Shown here piece after piece: positions 17,056-25,445 of a stretch of 64,000 nucleotides of DNA; the first letter of the stretch is position 1, and each line of letters opens with the position of its first letter. The position numbers and the translations under genes were made by a program. The notes below the pieces were generated by a model. It ran no database searches. It saw only the letters and a list, made by a program, of their open reading frames with translations, and had not been told where the DNA came from. This stretch comes from Dickeya zeae NCPPB 2538 (lineage in GTDB: Bacteria > Pseudomonadota > Gammaproteobacteria > Enterobacterales > Enterobacteriaceae). Where the stretch lies: the NCBI RefSeq assembly GCF_000406165.1, contig NZ_CM001977.1, positions 2,178,124 to 2,242,123 on the forward strand, given 5' to 3'.

Positions 17056-18009
17056 TTATGGCGTCACGACCCAAGGGTGAGGCGGAGCGAGCGATTCACC
17101 ACGCCAGGGAGAAACCTCCACCGGTTTTTCTATCAACGGATGATGGATTTCGCTGTTACGCCGCCGGAAATCGCTAGGGCTAACACCTACCCGCTTGCGG
17201 AAAACGCGGGAAAAGTAGAGCTGATCGTCATAGCCCACCACACGACCGACAGCAGCTATCGACTCCTGTGTGGTCTGCAACAACAGCTTGGCGCGAATAA
17301 CTCGTTGGTCTTCACGCCAGCGCAGGATGTTCACGCCAACCTGTTCACGAAACAGATGGGCCAGCCTCGACGGCGACAGACACACATGGCGAGCCACCTC
17401 ATCAATACGCAGTTCTCCGGCCAGATTACCGGTAATAAACTGGCACGCCTCGATCACGCGCGGGTCCATAATGCGCTGCGGGCTCTGTGGATCTTCCTCC
17501 ATCGCGCGCAATAACAGGCGCTCCAGCAGATTCATCGCCAGTTCTTCAGCAAAACGCCGCCCGGAACGATGGGTCTGTTCAATATTGGCGAACAGCTTGT
17601 CAAACTCCTGCAACAGCCCGGTACTGGAGAGCGTCAACCGCCCGACATCACAACCTTTACTGTGCCACTCCAGCCAGTCGGCCCAGTAGGCACGAGGGCG
17701 GAAATAGACCCAGCGGTGATACCAACAGTCGCTACCGGGCGCACGGCCATAGTAGTGACGCGACCGGGGTGGAAACAGCAGCAGGTCGCCAGGGTTACAG
17801 AAAAACGTATCATCGCCATCCAACACCTTCCCCTGACCTTTGATGGTCAGGTTAATGATGTATCCCTTCATACCATCTGGACGATCAATGAAGAAATCCA
17901 GCGGTCCGCCAGCCAGAATCGGCGTCAGTCCCGCCACCAGATAGGCGTTAAACGCATAACCGGGCAGCAACGGGTTAGGCTGGGACTCATGCGCCATACG
18001 GTGATACAT
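17056..18009 (-). CDS. araC: Arabinose operon regulator AraC
   Basis: AraC, 317 aa. The N-terminal arabinose-binding cupin and dimerisation domain is at about 15-170 (LLPGYAFNAYLVAGLTP, FFIDRPDGMKGYIINLTIKGQG, PGDLLLFPPRSRHYYGR, WYHRWVYFRPRAYWADWL). The C-terminal double HTH is at about 185-285 (VCLSPSRLAHLFREQVGVNILRWREDQR and VGYDDQLYFSRVFRKRVGVSPSDFRR). The chosen ATG at 18007-18009 directly follows an AGGAGG ribosome-binding site. Unlike E. coli, where araC is divergent from araBAD, it lies downstream of and in line with araFGH, so it may be partly transcribed from the araF promoter. Confidence 0.96.
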   Translation of the reverse strand: MYHRMAHESQPNPLLPGYAFNAYLVAGLTPILAGGPLDFFIDRPDGMKGYIINLTIKGQGKVLDGDDTFFCNPGDLLLFPPRSRHYYGRAPGSDCWYHRWVYFRPRAYWADWLEWHSKGCDVGRLTLSSTGLLQEFDKLFANIEQTHRSGRRFAEELAMNLLERLLLRAMEEDPQSPQRIMDPRVIEACQFITGNLAGELRIDEVARHVCLSPSRLAHLFREQVGVNILRWREDQRVIRAKLLLQTTQESIAAVGRVVGYDDQLYFSRVFRKRVGVSPSDFRRRNSEIHHPLIEKPVEVSPWRGESLAPPHPWVVTP

Positions 18010-18043
18010 GCGGCCTCCTGAAAAGAGATTCTCGTCTCGTTAT

Positions 18044-18073
18044 GGATAGCGCCAGCACTGGCTAGCGCTATCC
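18044..18073. repeat. Intercistronic inverted repeat between araH and araC
   Basis: GGATAGCGC (18044-18052) is perfectly repeated in inverse as GCGCTATCC (18065-18073) around a 12-base loop. There is no T-run, so it is more likely an mRNA stabiliser or attenuator than a true terminator. Confidence 0.6.
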
Positions 18074-18078
18074 GGCTA

Positions 18079-19065
18079 TCACACCGTTTTCTTCGACATT
18101 TGTTTGTAGCGGTCAAAGATAACCGCGGCCAGCAGAATCAGACCACGCACCACATATTGGGCAAAGGGCGAGATATTCAGCAGGTTCATGGCGTTTTCCA
18201 CCGTCCCCAGGATCAACACCCCGGCCACCACATAGGATATCTTGCCGATACCACCTTTCAGTGACACACCGCCCAGTACGCACGCTGAAATCACAATCAA
18301 TTCATAACCGATAGACGTCATCGGCTGTCCGCTGGTCATACGCGATGCCAGAATGATACCCGCCGCCGCAGAAACCAGCCCGGACAGACCGAAAATAATG
18401 ATTTTGGTCCGTACTACCGGTACCCCGGCCAACCGGGCGGCCTCTTCGTTACCGCCAATTGCCAGCGTATTGCGACCAAAGGTGGTTTTATTGAGCAATA
18501 AACCGAACAACACCATACAAATGACCGTCAGCCAGATCGGTGCCGGTAACCCCAGCCAGTTGGCGTAACCCAGCGTGAAGAAGCGCTCATCTTCAATACC
18601 AACAGCCTTGCCATCAGAAATGATGTACGCCAGCCCACGCACAATCTGCATGGTTGCCAGTGTGGTGATCAATGCGTTGATTTTCAGTTGCGCGATAACA
18701 AATCCGTTGAGTAAACCGAACGCAACGCCAAGCAGTAAACCGGCGGCGACGCCCAGCCACAAACTTTCGCTGACGTTGATCACCACCGCGGTGGTAACAC
18801 CCGCACAGGCAATCACCGACGCGACCGACAGGTCAAAATCACCGGAGGCCAGGCAAAACAGCATGCCGCACGCCACCATGCCCGACATGGAAATCGCCAG
18901 CCCCAGCCCTTTCATATTGATGAAGGTAGCGAAATTGGGCACAAAAAACGTGCAGGCTAAAAACAGTGCGGCAAACACAACCAGCATGCCGTAATTATCC
19001 CAGATACGGGACAGGCTGAAAGCATGAGATTTACCGGCATGGGAAGGGGAACTAACCGTAGACAT
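18079..19065 (-). CDS. araH: L-arabinose ABC transporter permease AraH
   Basis: Inner-membrane permease of 328 aa of the RbsC/AraH family with about ten hydrophobic helices (for example MLVVFAALFLACTFFVPNFATF near 28-48). Conserved family segments include LASGDFDLSVASVIACAGV near 72-90, NGFVIAQLKINALITTLATMQIVRGLAYIISDG, and GRNTLAIGGNEEAARLAGVPV near 198-218. It pairs with AraG and AraF in high-affinity arabinose import. The start ATG at 19065 lies 18 bases after the araG stop, so it is in the same operon. Confidence 0.96.
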   Translation of the reverse strand: MSTVSSPSHAGKSHAFSLSRIWDNYGMLVVFAALFLACTFFVPNFATFINMKGLGLAISMSGMVACGMLFCLASGDFDLSVASVIACAGVTTAVVINVSESLWLGVAAGLLLGVAFGLLNGFVIAQLKINALITTLATMQIVRGLAYIISDGKAVGIEDERFFTLGYANWLGLPAPIWLTVICMVLFGLLLNKTTFGRNTLAIGGNEEAARLAGVPVVRTKIIIFGLSGLVSAAAGIILASRMTSGQPMTSIGYELIVISACVLGGVSLKGGIGKISYVVAGVLILGTVENAMNLLNISPFAQYVVRGLILLAAVIFDRYKQMSKKTV

Positions 19066-19083
19066 TCATCAACTCCTTGGCGG

Positions 19084-20607
19084 TCAGGCAACCGCGGGTT
19101 CAGTAGCAGTCGTTTTTAACATCGCCAGACTCAGGACCTGCTGCTCACTGGCTTCACCGTGCAGCAATTCGCCGGAAATGGCACCCTCGCGCATCACCAC
19201 GATGCGGTCCGCCAGCCCAAGCACTTCAGGCAGGTCGCTGGACGCAAACAACACGGCAATACCCTGCCGGGCCAGCTCATAAATCACGTGGTAAATCTCA
19301 TGCTTGGCACCGACGTCAATGCCGCGGGTCGGTTCATCCAGCATGATCACTTTCATATCCTCCGACAGCCAGCGACCAAGGATCGCCTTCTGCTGATTAC
19401 CGCCGGACAGGTTCATGATCAACTGCTCCGGCGACGGCGTTTTGATATTCAACGCCTGAATGTGATGATCGGCGTTTTCCTCCTCCCAGGCTTCATTGAT
19501 GATGAAACCGTTCTTGATGTGTTTGCGACGGGCGCTGATATTGATGTTATCCCGCACCGAGTGCACCGGAATGATGCCGTCGGCCTTACGATCTTCCGGG
19601 CACAGCATCAGCCCGCTACGAATCGCATCGCCGGGGGATCTGGCACGCAGTGGTTGCCCATCCAACCGCACCTCGCCGCTGGTAATGCCGGTAGCGCCGA
19701 ACAGCGCTTTCATCAGCTCACTACGCCCGGCCCCCACCAACCCGAACAGTCCGACAATTTCGCCGCTACGTACTGATAACGACACCGGTGATTTCACACC
19801 CACAGCTTTGACTTCATGCAGTTCCAGCCGCGGTTCACCATGTGGACGCGGCTGATAACCGTAAATATCACCCAGATTGCGGCCCACCATGGCTTGTACC
19901 AGTTGCGCATGGTCAACCTGCTGCATATCGGAGAAGGTTTTCACGTAGCGCCCGTCTTTAAACACGGTGATGGCATCGCTCAGTGCAAAGATTTCCTCCA
20001 TACGGTGTGACACGTACAGAATCACCCGCCCTTCGCTGCGCAATTCACGGATCACCCGGAAAAGTTGTTCGATCTCACGTGCCGACAACGAGCTGGTCGG
20101 CTCATCAAAGGCGATAATCTTGGCATTGCGTGCCAGCGCCTTAGCGATTTCCACCATCTGCCATTGCCCAATGGACAGGTATTTCAACGGGGTATCCGGG
20201 TCGATATCCAATCCAAGGTGTTCCAGTTGTAAACCGGCCTCGTAACGCAGTAGCGATTGGTTTACCAGCCCCCCCTTGTGTGGCAACTGCCCCAAATAGA
20301 TGTTTTCCGCTACCGTCATTTCCGGCACCAGATGCAGTTCCTGGTAGATGATCGCCACACCGGCATTCAGCGCGTCCATCGTATTGGTGAAGCGCACTGG
20401 TTGCCCTTTAATGTGAATCTCTCCCTGCGACGGCGTGTAATTGCCGCTCAAAATTTTCAGCAAGGTGGATTTCCCCGCGCCGTTTTCTCCCATCAACGCG
20501 TGGATTTGCCCGGCATGACAGTCAAAACTGATGTCATCCAGTGCCTTGACGCCGGGAAACACTTTGCCGATCCCCCGGAAGGATAAATAAGGTGACTGTA
20601 CGGTCAT
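19084..20607 (-). CDS. araG: L-arabinose ABC transporter ATP-binding protein AraG
   Basis: Double-ATPase sugar ABC protein of 507 aa. Domain 1 has Walker A GENGAGKST near 39-47, signature LSIGQWQMVEIAKAL and Walker B IIAFDEPTSSLS. Domain 2 has the degenerate P-loop GLVGAGRSE near 290, signature LSGGNQQKAILGRWL near 403 and VIMLDEPTRGIDVG. This asymmetry is normal for AraG/RbsA/MglA, where the second site is weakly active. It energises arabinose uptake with AraF and AraH and lies between them. Confidence 0.96.
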   Translation of the reverse strand: MTVQSPYLSFRGIGKVFPGVKALDDISFDCHAGQIHALMGENGAGKSTLLKILSGNYTPSQGEIHIKGQPVRFTNTMDALNAGVAIIYQELHLVPEMTVAENIYLGQLPHKGGLVNQSLLRYEAGLQLEHLGLDIDPDTPLKYLSIGQWQMVEIAKALARNAKIIAFDEPTSSLSAREIEQLFRVIRELRSEGRVILYVSHRMEEIFALSDAITVFKDGRYVKTFSDMQQVDHAQLVQAMVGRNLGDIYGYQPRPHGEPRLELHEVKAVGVKSPVSLSVRSGEIVGLFGLVGAGRSELMKALFGATGITSGEVRLDGQPLRARSPGDAIRSGLMLCPEDRKADGIIPVHSVRDNINISARRKHIKNGFIINEAWEEENADHHIQALNIKTPSPEQLIMNLSGGNQQKAILGRWLSEDMKVIMLDEPTRGIDVGAKHEIYHVIYELARQGIAVLFASSDLPEVLGLADRIVVMREGAISGELLHGEASEQQVLSLAMLKTTATEPAVA

Positions 20608-20627
20608 TTCAGCATCCTCAATGGTCT

Positions 20628-20647
20628 GCGCCGTCGGATGACGGCGC
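20628..20647. repeat. Intercistronic hairpin between araF and araG
   Basis: GCGCCGTC (20628-20635) and GACGGCGC (20640-20647) form a perfect 8-bp stem with a 4-base loop. Such hairpins after the first gene of sugar ABC operons commonly protect the binding-protein mRNA and lower expression of downstream genes. That role is inferred here. Confidence 0.6.
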
Positions 20648-20695
20648 GGCCAGTGTTTTGCCCGCGCGGCTACCAGCTCGTACGGGCAAAGGTCA

Positions 20696-21679
20696 TTACA
20701 TCAAGCCTTTTTTCTGCAGTTCAGTTTTAAAGTTATCGCGGGTAATCAGCACCACATCCGTCACCTCGGTGAATTTCTGCGGTTCAACGCCTTTTGTTAC
20801 CCAGTCATGCAGCATCTGGATGCTCTTGTAGCCATGTACGTCCGGGCTTGGCAGCAGTGAGCCGTAGAAACCGGTCGGTTGTGCTTTGGAGAGTTCGCTG
20901 ACCGCGTCCACCCCATTGATACCGATACCGATGACATTAGCGGCCTTGAATCCCTGACCTTCGGTTGCACGCACACCACCCAGTACGGTGTTGTCGTTCA
21001 TACCGACGATCAGCCAGTTTTTCACGTTAGGGTGTTGCACCAGCAACGAGTTAGCGGCATCAAATGCGCCGGGGATATCGTTAGACTTGGTCGGTACCTG
21101 ATAGATCTGTTTTTCCGGGAATCCAGCGGCTTTCAGTGCCTCCATCGATCCCGATGTGCGGCGGCGAGCGGTATCCAGCTCATTGGCGGTGATCGCCATC
21201 ACTGCAGTGTCTTGCAGTTTCCAACCACGTTTCTGCATCTCTTTCCATAATTCCTGGCCCTGACGTTCGCCAATCTTGGTGGCGGCCATCATCACCAGCG
21301 GGACGGTGTCCATCGGTTGCCCTTTGGCATTCACAAACTGGTCATCTACGGCAATCACTTTCAGGTTATAGCTGCGCGCTTTGGCAACGATAGCTGACCC
21401 CAGTTTCGGATCAGGTGTACAGATAACGAAACCTTTGGCACCGCTGGCAGCCAGGCTGTCGATAGCATTGAGGGTTTTCTCGCCATCGGGCACAGCTATC
21501 TTGATAACGTCAAATCCCAGGTCTTTACCGGCTTTGTCGGCGAACCGCCATTCAGTCTGGAACCAGGGCTCTTCCGGTTGTTTAACCAGAAAGCCCAGCT
21601 TCATATTTTCTGCGATAGCCGATTGTGACATAACCGCAGCCAGGCCAATCGCCGCCAGAACCTTAGTGAATTTATGCAT
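20696..21679 (-). CDS. araF: L-arabinose-binding periplasmic protein AraF
   Basis: Periplasmic sugar-binding protein of 327 aa with signal peptide MHKFTKVLAAIGLAAVMSQS (cleavage after AIA, near residue 23). The mature protein begins ENMKLGFLVKQPEEPWFQTEW, the conserved ligand-binding entry of arabinose-binding proteins. Further family segments are IAVDDQFVNAKG near 129 and VGMNDNTVLGGVRATE near 225. First gene of araFGH; its promoter should lie in the shared region with araB. Confidence 0.97.
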   Translation of the reverse strand: MHKFTKVLAAIGLAAVMSQSAIAENMKLGFLVKQPEEPWFQTEWRFADKAGKDLGFDVIKIAVPDGEKTLNAIDSLAASGAKGFVICTPDPKLGSAIVAKARSYNLKVIAVDDQFVNAKGQPMDTVPLVMMAATKIGERQGQELWKEMQKRGWKLQDTAVMAITANELDTARRRTSGSMEALKAAGFPEKQIYQVPTKSNDIPGAFDAANSLLVQHPNVKNWLIVGMNDNTVLGGVRATEGQGFKAANVIGIGINGVDAVSELSKAQPTGFYGSLLPSPDVHGYKSIQMLHDWVTKGVEPQKFTEVTDVVLITRDNFKTELQKKGLM

Positions 21680-21930
21680 GGTTTTCTCCGCTCATTGTTA
21701 TCTTTACCACGATGGCAACCGGAGGTGCCATCACGTATGTAAACGCTCTCAGTAAAATGCTTTTTTCTGGAACAACGGAAAAACAATAAGTTATTGTGAT
21801 TCCATCCTCCGTTTACCTTCAGACGCGTAAGTTGTAGCGGGTATTTTCACCACGAAGAGAGAGCGCAATCACATTCAGAAACTACAGCTGATTCGTGCAT
21901 AGATTCAGCAAATTTAACCTGCCGTTAACT

Positions 21931-21946
21931 TATGACCGCCATCACA
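21931..21946. promoter_or_regulatory. Predicted CRP-cAMP binding site of the ara region
   Basis: TATGA-N6-TCACA matches the CRP consensus TGTGA-N6-TCACA at 9 of 10 positions, with flanking A/T as expected. It lies between the two divergent ara units and just upstream of the putative AraC half-sites, the same order as in the E. coli araBAD promoter. Confidence 0.65.
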
Positions 21947-21959
21947 AAACCCCTGAGCG

Positions 21960-21997
21960 TGACAGAAAAGTACATACTTCCAGCTAATGACTCCTCA
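21960..21997 (+). promoter_or_regulatory. Putative AraC operator pair (araI1/araI2-like) at the araB promoter
   Basis: Two 17-base sequences start at 21960 and 21981, exactly 21 bases apart, the spacing of E. coli araI1 and araI2. Against TAGC-N7-TCCATA they match 7/10 (TGAC...TACATA) and 7/10 (CAGC...TCCTCA). The second overlaps CTCACG (21994-21999), which resembles the E. coli araBAD -35 element CTGACG; TATCGT near 22018 could be the -10. This is a direct visual match, not a scored prediction. Confidence 0.5.
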
Positions 21998-22061
21998 CGG
22001 CGTTAAATCGGCCTGTCTATCGTAAACAGCGTGATCCCTACGATTAACAGGAGCAGCAACG

Positions 22062-23747
22062 ATGAGTGCGGGCGCCATTACTCTTGGTCTTGATTTTGGC
22101 AGCGATTCTGTCCGTGCGCTGGCGGTGGATTGCCACAGCGGGCAGGAATTGGAAACAGAAGTGGTCTACTATCCGCGCTGGCGTCAGGGACAATATTGTC
22201 ACCCGGCCAGCAACCAGTTTCGCCACCATCCATTGGATTACATCGAATCACTGGAATTAGCGATTCGGACTGTGGTCGCACGATTGACTCCCGAACAGCG
22301 CCAGCAGATAACCGGCATTGGCGTCGACTCCACCGGTTCAACGCCTGCGCCAATAGATGAACAAGGCAATGTGCTGGCGCTACGTCCGGAGTTTGCGGAT
22401 AACCCCAACGCCATGTTTGTGCTATGGAAAGATCACACCGCTATTGATGAAGCTGAAGCCATCAATCAGCTATGCCGCAGCGGCCAATTCCCGGATTACA
22501 CCCGCTACATTGGTGGCGTGTATTCATCGGAATGGTTCTGGGCCAAAATTCTCCATATCACCCGGCAGGATGCGGCAGTACGTCAGGCAGCGGTCTCCTG
22601 GATAGAACTGTGTGACTGGGTACCCGCCCTGCTCTCTGGCACCACGGCGCCGGGCGCAATTCGTCGCGGCCGTTGCAGCGCCGGGCATAAATCACTGTGG
22701 CACCCAGATTGGGGTGGCCTACCGCCAAAAGATTTCTTGCAAGCGCTCGATCCTTGCCTGACAGAAAAACTGCACTACCCACTCTTTACCGAGACCTGGA
22801 CGGCTGATCACCCGGTCGGCACACTGACGCCGCAATGGGCACAGCGATTAGGTTTGCCTGACAATGTCGTGATATCCGGCGGCGCTTTCGATTGTCACAT
22901 GGGTGCAGTCGGTGCAGGCGCTAAGCCCTACACGCTGGTTAAGGTCATCGGTACCTCAACCTGCGACATTCTGATAGCAGACGCGGATCGTGTTGGCGAT
23001 AAAACGATCGCCGGGATCTGTGGTCAGGTGGATGGTAGCGTGGTGCCCGGTTATATCGGGCTGGAAGCGGGTCAATCGGCCTTTGGCGATATGTATGCCT
23101 GGTTTGGCCGTGTGCTGGGCTGGCCGTTGCAACTGGCCGCCAGCGAACACCCCGAATGGCAATCACAATTAGATCAACTGCAATCCAGCCTGTTGACACA
23201 GCTAACACAAGCCTGGGCCGACTCCCCTTCACTCGATCATCTGCCAATCGTGCTCGACTGGTTTAACGGCCGTCGCACGCCGTTTGCCAATCAACGGCTC
23301 AAAGGTGTGATTACCGACCTCAATCTCGGTACCGATGCCCCGGCGCTGTTTGGTGGATTGATTGCCGCCACCGCTTTTGGCGCACGCGCCATCATGGCGT
23401 GCTTCGAGTCTCAACAGATCCCGGTGGAAAACCTGCTGGCTCTCGGCGGGATTGCCCGTAAATCCGCCACCATCATGCAAGTGTGTACCGACGTGATGAA
23501 CCGCCCGATGCAAATCGTGGCCTCAGATCAATGTTGCGCGCTGGGTGCGGCCATCTTCGCTGCTGTCGCCGCCGGGACGCACCCGGATATTCCATCTGCA
23601 CAACAGCACATGGCCTGCGGAATCGAACGCACATTGATGCCGGACCCACAGCGTGTCGCCCGTTATCAACAGCTTTACGAACGTTATCAGCAGTGGTGTC
23701 GGCTGGCGGAACCCGCCTACAGCCCCCACTCCGGGGCAGACCATTGA
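22062..23747 (+). CDS. araB: Ribulokinase AraB
   Basis: FGGY-family kinase of 561 aa (E. coli 566) that phosphorylates L-ribulose to L-ribulose 5-phosphate. The N-terminal phosphate-1 motif TLGLDFGSDSVRALAVD is near 7-23, GIGVDSTGSTPAPID near 87-101, and the adenosine and phosphate-binding C-terminal lobe includes LLALGGIARKSATIMQVCTDVMNRPMQIV near 463-491. The ATG at 22062 follows AACAGGAGCAGC. First gene of the araBA unit; araA follows after 54 bases. Confidence 0.97.
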   Translation: MSAGAITLGLDFGSDSVRALAVDCHSGQELETEVVYYPRWRQGQYCHPASNQFRHHPLDYIESLELAIRTVVARLTPEQRQQITGIGVDSTGSTPAPIDEQGNVLALRPEFADNPNAMFVLWKDHTAIDEAEAINQLCRSGQFPDYTRYIGGVYSSEWFWAKILHITRQDAAVRQAAVSWIELCDWVPALLSGTTAPGAIRRGRCSAGHKSLWHPDWGGLPPKDFLQALDPCLTEKLHYPLFTETWTADHPVGTLTPQWAQRLGLPDNVVISGGAFDCHMGAVGAGAKPYTLVKVIGTSTCDILIADADRVGDKTIAGICGQVDGSVVPGYIGLEAGQSAFGDMYAWFGRVLGWPLQLAASEHPEWQSQLDQLQSSLLTQLTQAWADSPSLDHLPIVLDWFNGRRTPFANQRLKGVITDLNLGTDAPALFGGLIAATAFGARAIMACFESQQIPVENLLALGGIARKSATIMQVCTDVMNRPMQIVASDQCCALGAAIFAAVAAGTHPDIPSAQQHMACGIERTLMPDPQRVARYQQLYERYQQWCRLAEPAYSPHSGADH

Positions 23748-23801
23748 GTGTTTGCCGACCATCACTTTTACATCCCTTTGGGAACCCAAACAGGAGTCAT
23801 C

Positions 23802-25313
23802 ATGGAACAATTTAAGCCGCTCGAAGTCTGGTTTGTGATTGGCAGTCAGCATCTGTACGGCCCGGAAGCACTGCGTCAGGTGAAAGAGAATGCCGAAAAA
23901 GTGGTGAATGGCCTTAATCGTGACGCCAATCTGCCAGTGCGGCTGGTACTTAAACCGCTGGTCAAGACGCCGGATGAAATTACCGCGCTATGCCGCGACG
24001 CTAATTATCAGGATAACTGCATCGGCTTGCTGACCTGGCTGCATACCTTCTCACCCGCCAAAATGTGGATTGGTGGCCTGAGCATCCTGAATAAGCCGTT
24101 GTTACAGTTCCATACCCAGTTCAATGCCGATATCCCATGGGACAGCATGGACATGGACTTTATGAACCTGAACCAGACAGCCCACGGTGGGCGTGAGTTT
24201 GGGTTTATCGGCGCGCGCATGCGTCAGGCACATCAGGTGGTGGTCGGTCACTGGCAGGATCGCAACGCCCATGAACGCATTGCCAAATGGATGCGAGTAG
24301 CCGCCGCGTTGCAGGAAAGCCGCCAGCTCAAAGTGGCACGATTTGGCGACAACATGCGGGAAGTGGCGGTCACCGAAGGTGATAAAGTCGGTGCGCAAAT
24401 TCAGTTTGGCTACGCCGTCAGCGCCTGGGGATTGGGAGACCTGGTCGGTGTGGTGGACGATATCGGCCAGGGCGATGTGGAAGCGCTGATTGAAGAGTAC
24501 GAAGCAACCTATACGCTCAGCGACGCGGTCAAATTGCACGGCCCCAAACGGCAGAATTTGCTGGATGCCGCTCGCATCGAACTCGGTCTGAAGCGTTTTC
24601 TCGATCAGGGCAACTTTAAAGCCTTTACCACCAACTTTGAAAACCTCTACGGCCTGAAGCAACTCCCTGGCATAGCGGTACAACGCTTGATGCAACAGGG
24701 ATATGGTTTTGGTGCCGAAGGCGACTGGAAGACCGCGGCACTGCTGCGTGTTATGAAAGTCATGGCACAAGGTTTACCCGGCGGGACTTCCTTCATGGAG
24801 GATTACACCTACCATTTTGCACCGGGTAACAATCTGGTGTTGGGTGCACACATGCTGGAAGTCTGTCCGAGTATTGCCAGCGAAGCCAAGCCGTTGGTGG
24901 ACGCACAATACCTCGGGATCGGCGGTAAAGCGGATCCGGTGCGGTTGATCTTCTCCGCCCCGGCCGGATCAGCACTGAATGTCAGCATGATCGATCTGGG
25001 CGATCGTTTCCGTCTGCTGGTGAATCAGGTCGATGCTGTCGCGCAACCGCACCCATTACCGAAACTGCCAGTTGCCCGTGCTCTGTGGCAGGCACAGCCA
25101 TCACTGGAAACCGCAGCCGAAGCCTGGATTCTGGCGGGTGGCGCACACCATACCGTCTTCACGCAGTCGCTTGATCTGGATTACTTGCGGTTGTACGCCG
25201 ACCTGCATAACATCGAACTGACGGTCATCGACCAGCAAACCACCCTGCCAGCCTTTAAAGACGGGCTGCGCTGGAACGACCTGTATTACAAGCTGTGCGG
25301 ACATCGGGCCTAA
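23802..25313 (+). CDS. araA: L-arabinose isomerase AraA
   Basis: Manganese-dependent isomerase of 503 aa (E. coli 500) converting L-arabinose to L-ribulose. Conserved segments are EVWFVIGSQHLYGPE near 8-22, FMNLNQTAHGGREFGFI near 125, and GDNMREVAVTEGDKV. The metal and catalytic area is GAEGDWKTAALLR...GTSFMEDYTYHF (Glu near 306 and 333), and the C-terminal H in WILAGGAHHT. The ATG at 23802 is preceded by ACAGGAGTCATC. Last gene of the unit: a terminator follows and no araD is present. Confidence 0.97.
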   Translation: MEQFKPLEVWFVIGSQHLYGPEALRQVKENAEKVVNGLNRDANLPVRLVLKPLVKTPDEITALCRDANYQDNCIGLLTWLHTFSPAKMWIGGLSILNKPLLQFHTQFNADIPWDSMDMDFMNLNQTAHGGREFGFIGARMRQAHQVVVGHWQDRNAHERIAKWMRVAAALQESRQLKVARFGDNMREVAVTEGDKVGAQIQFGYAVSAWGLGDLVGVVDDIGQGDVEALIEEYEATYTLSDAVKLHGPKRQNLLDAARIELGLKRFLDQGNFKAFTTNFENLYGLKQLPGIAVQRLMQQGYGFGAEGDWKTAALLRVMKVMAQGLPGGTSFMEDYTYHFAPGNNLVLGAHMLEVCPSIASEAKPLVDAQYLGIGGKADPVRLIFSAPAGSALNVSMIDLGDRFRLLVNQVDAVAQPHPLPKLPVARALWQAQPSLETAAEAWILAGGAHHTVFTQSLDLDYLRLYADLHNIELTVIDQQTTLPAFKDGLRWNDLYYKLCGHRA

Positions 25314-25367
25314 TCCCCCCAACCGCTTGCCGGTCAGTCACACGGTAAACAGACAACGCTGTACACA

Positions 25368-25402
25368 ACAAAGCCGACACCATGTGTCGGCTTTGTTTAT
25401 TT
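25368..25402. terminator. Bidirectional terminator between araA and rhiE
   Basis: A perfect 12-bp stem, CAAAGCCGACAC (25369-25380) with GTGTCGGCTTTG (25384-25395), is followed by a T-rich tail (TTTATTTTA). It separates convergent araBA and rhiE. Confidence 0.85.
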
Positions 25403-25445
25403 TATAGATCAGTCAATTACCCCTAAACGCAGCCAGTGACGGTCG

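Larger units (their letters stand above)
21680..22061. promoter_or_regulatory. Divergent araF/araB control region
   Basis: This 382-base gap with no gene separates leftward araFGH from rightward araBA, two units that are unlinked in E. coli. It holds a CRP-like palindrome (21931-21946) and two AraC half-site-like sequences 21 bases apart (21960-21997). An AT-rich stretch near 21750-21800 probably carries the araF promoter. Confidence 0.7.

Noticed and set aside
19159..19776. Antisense frame opposite araG (205 codons)
   Set aside because: Shadow of a high-GC coding strand; no start signals or family match.
22013..22029. CTGT...ACAG resembling a LexA box before araB
   Set aside because: The spacer is 9 bases instead of 8, and arabinose genes have no reason to be SOS controlled.
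24102..24770. Long antisense open frame (222 codons) opposite araA
   Set aside because: araA is intact on the other strand and the antisense frame mirrors its codon pattern; no independent evidence.
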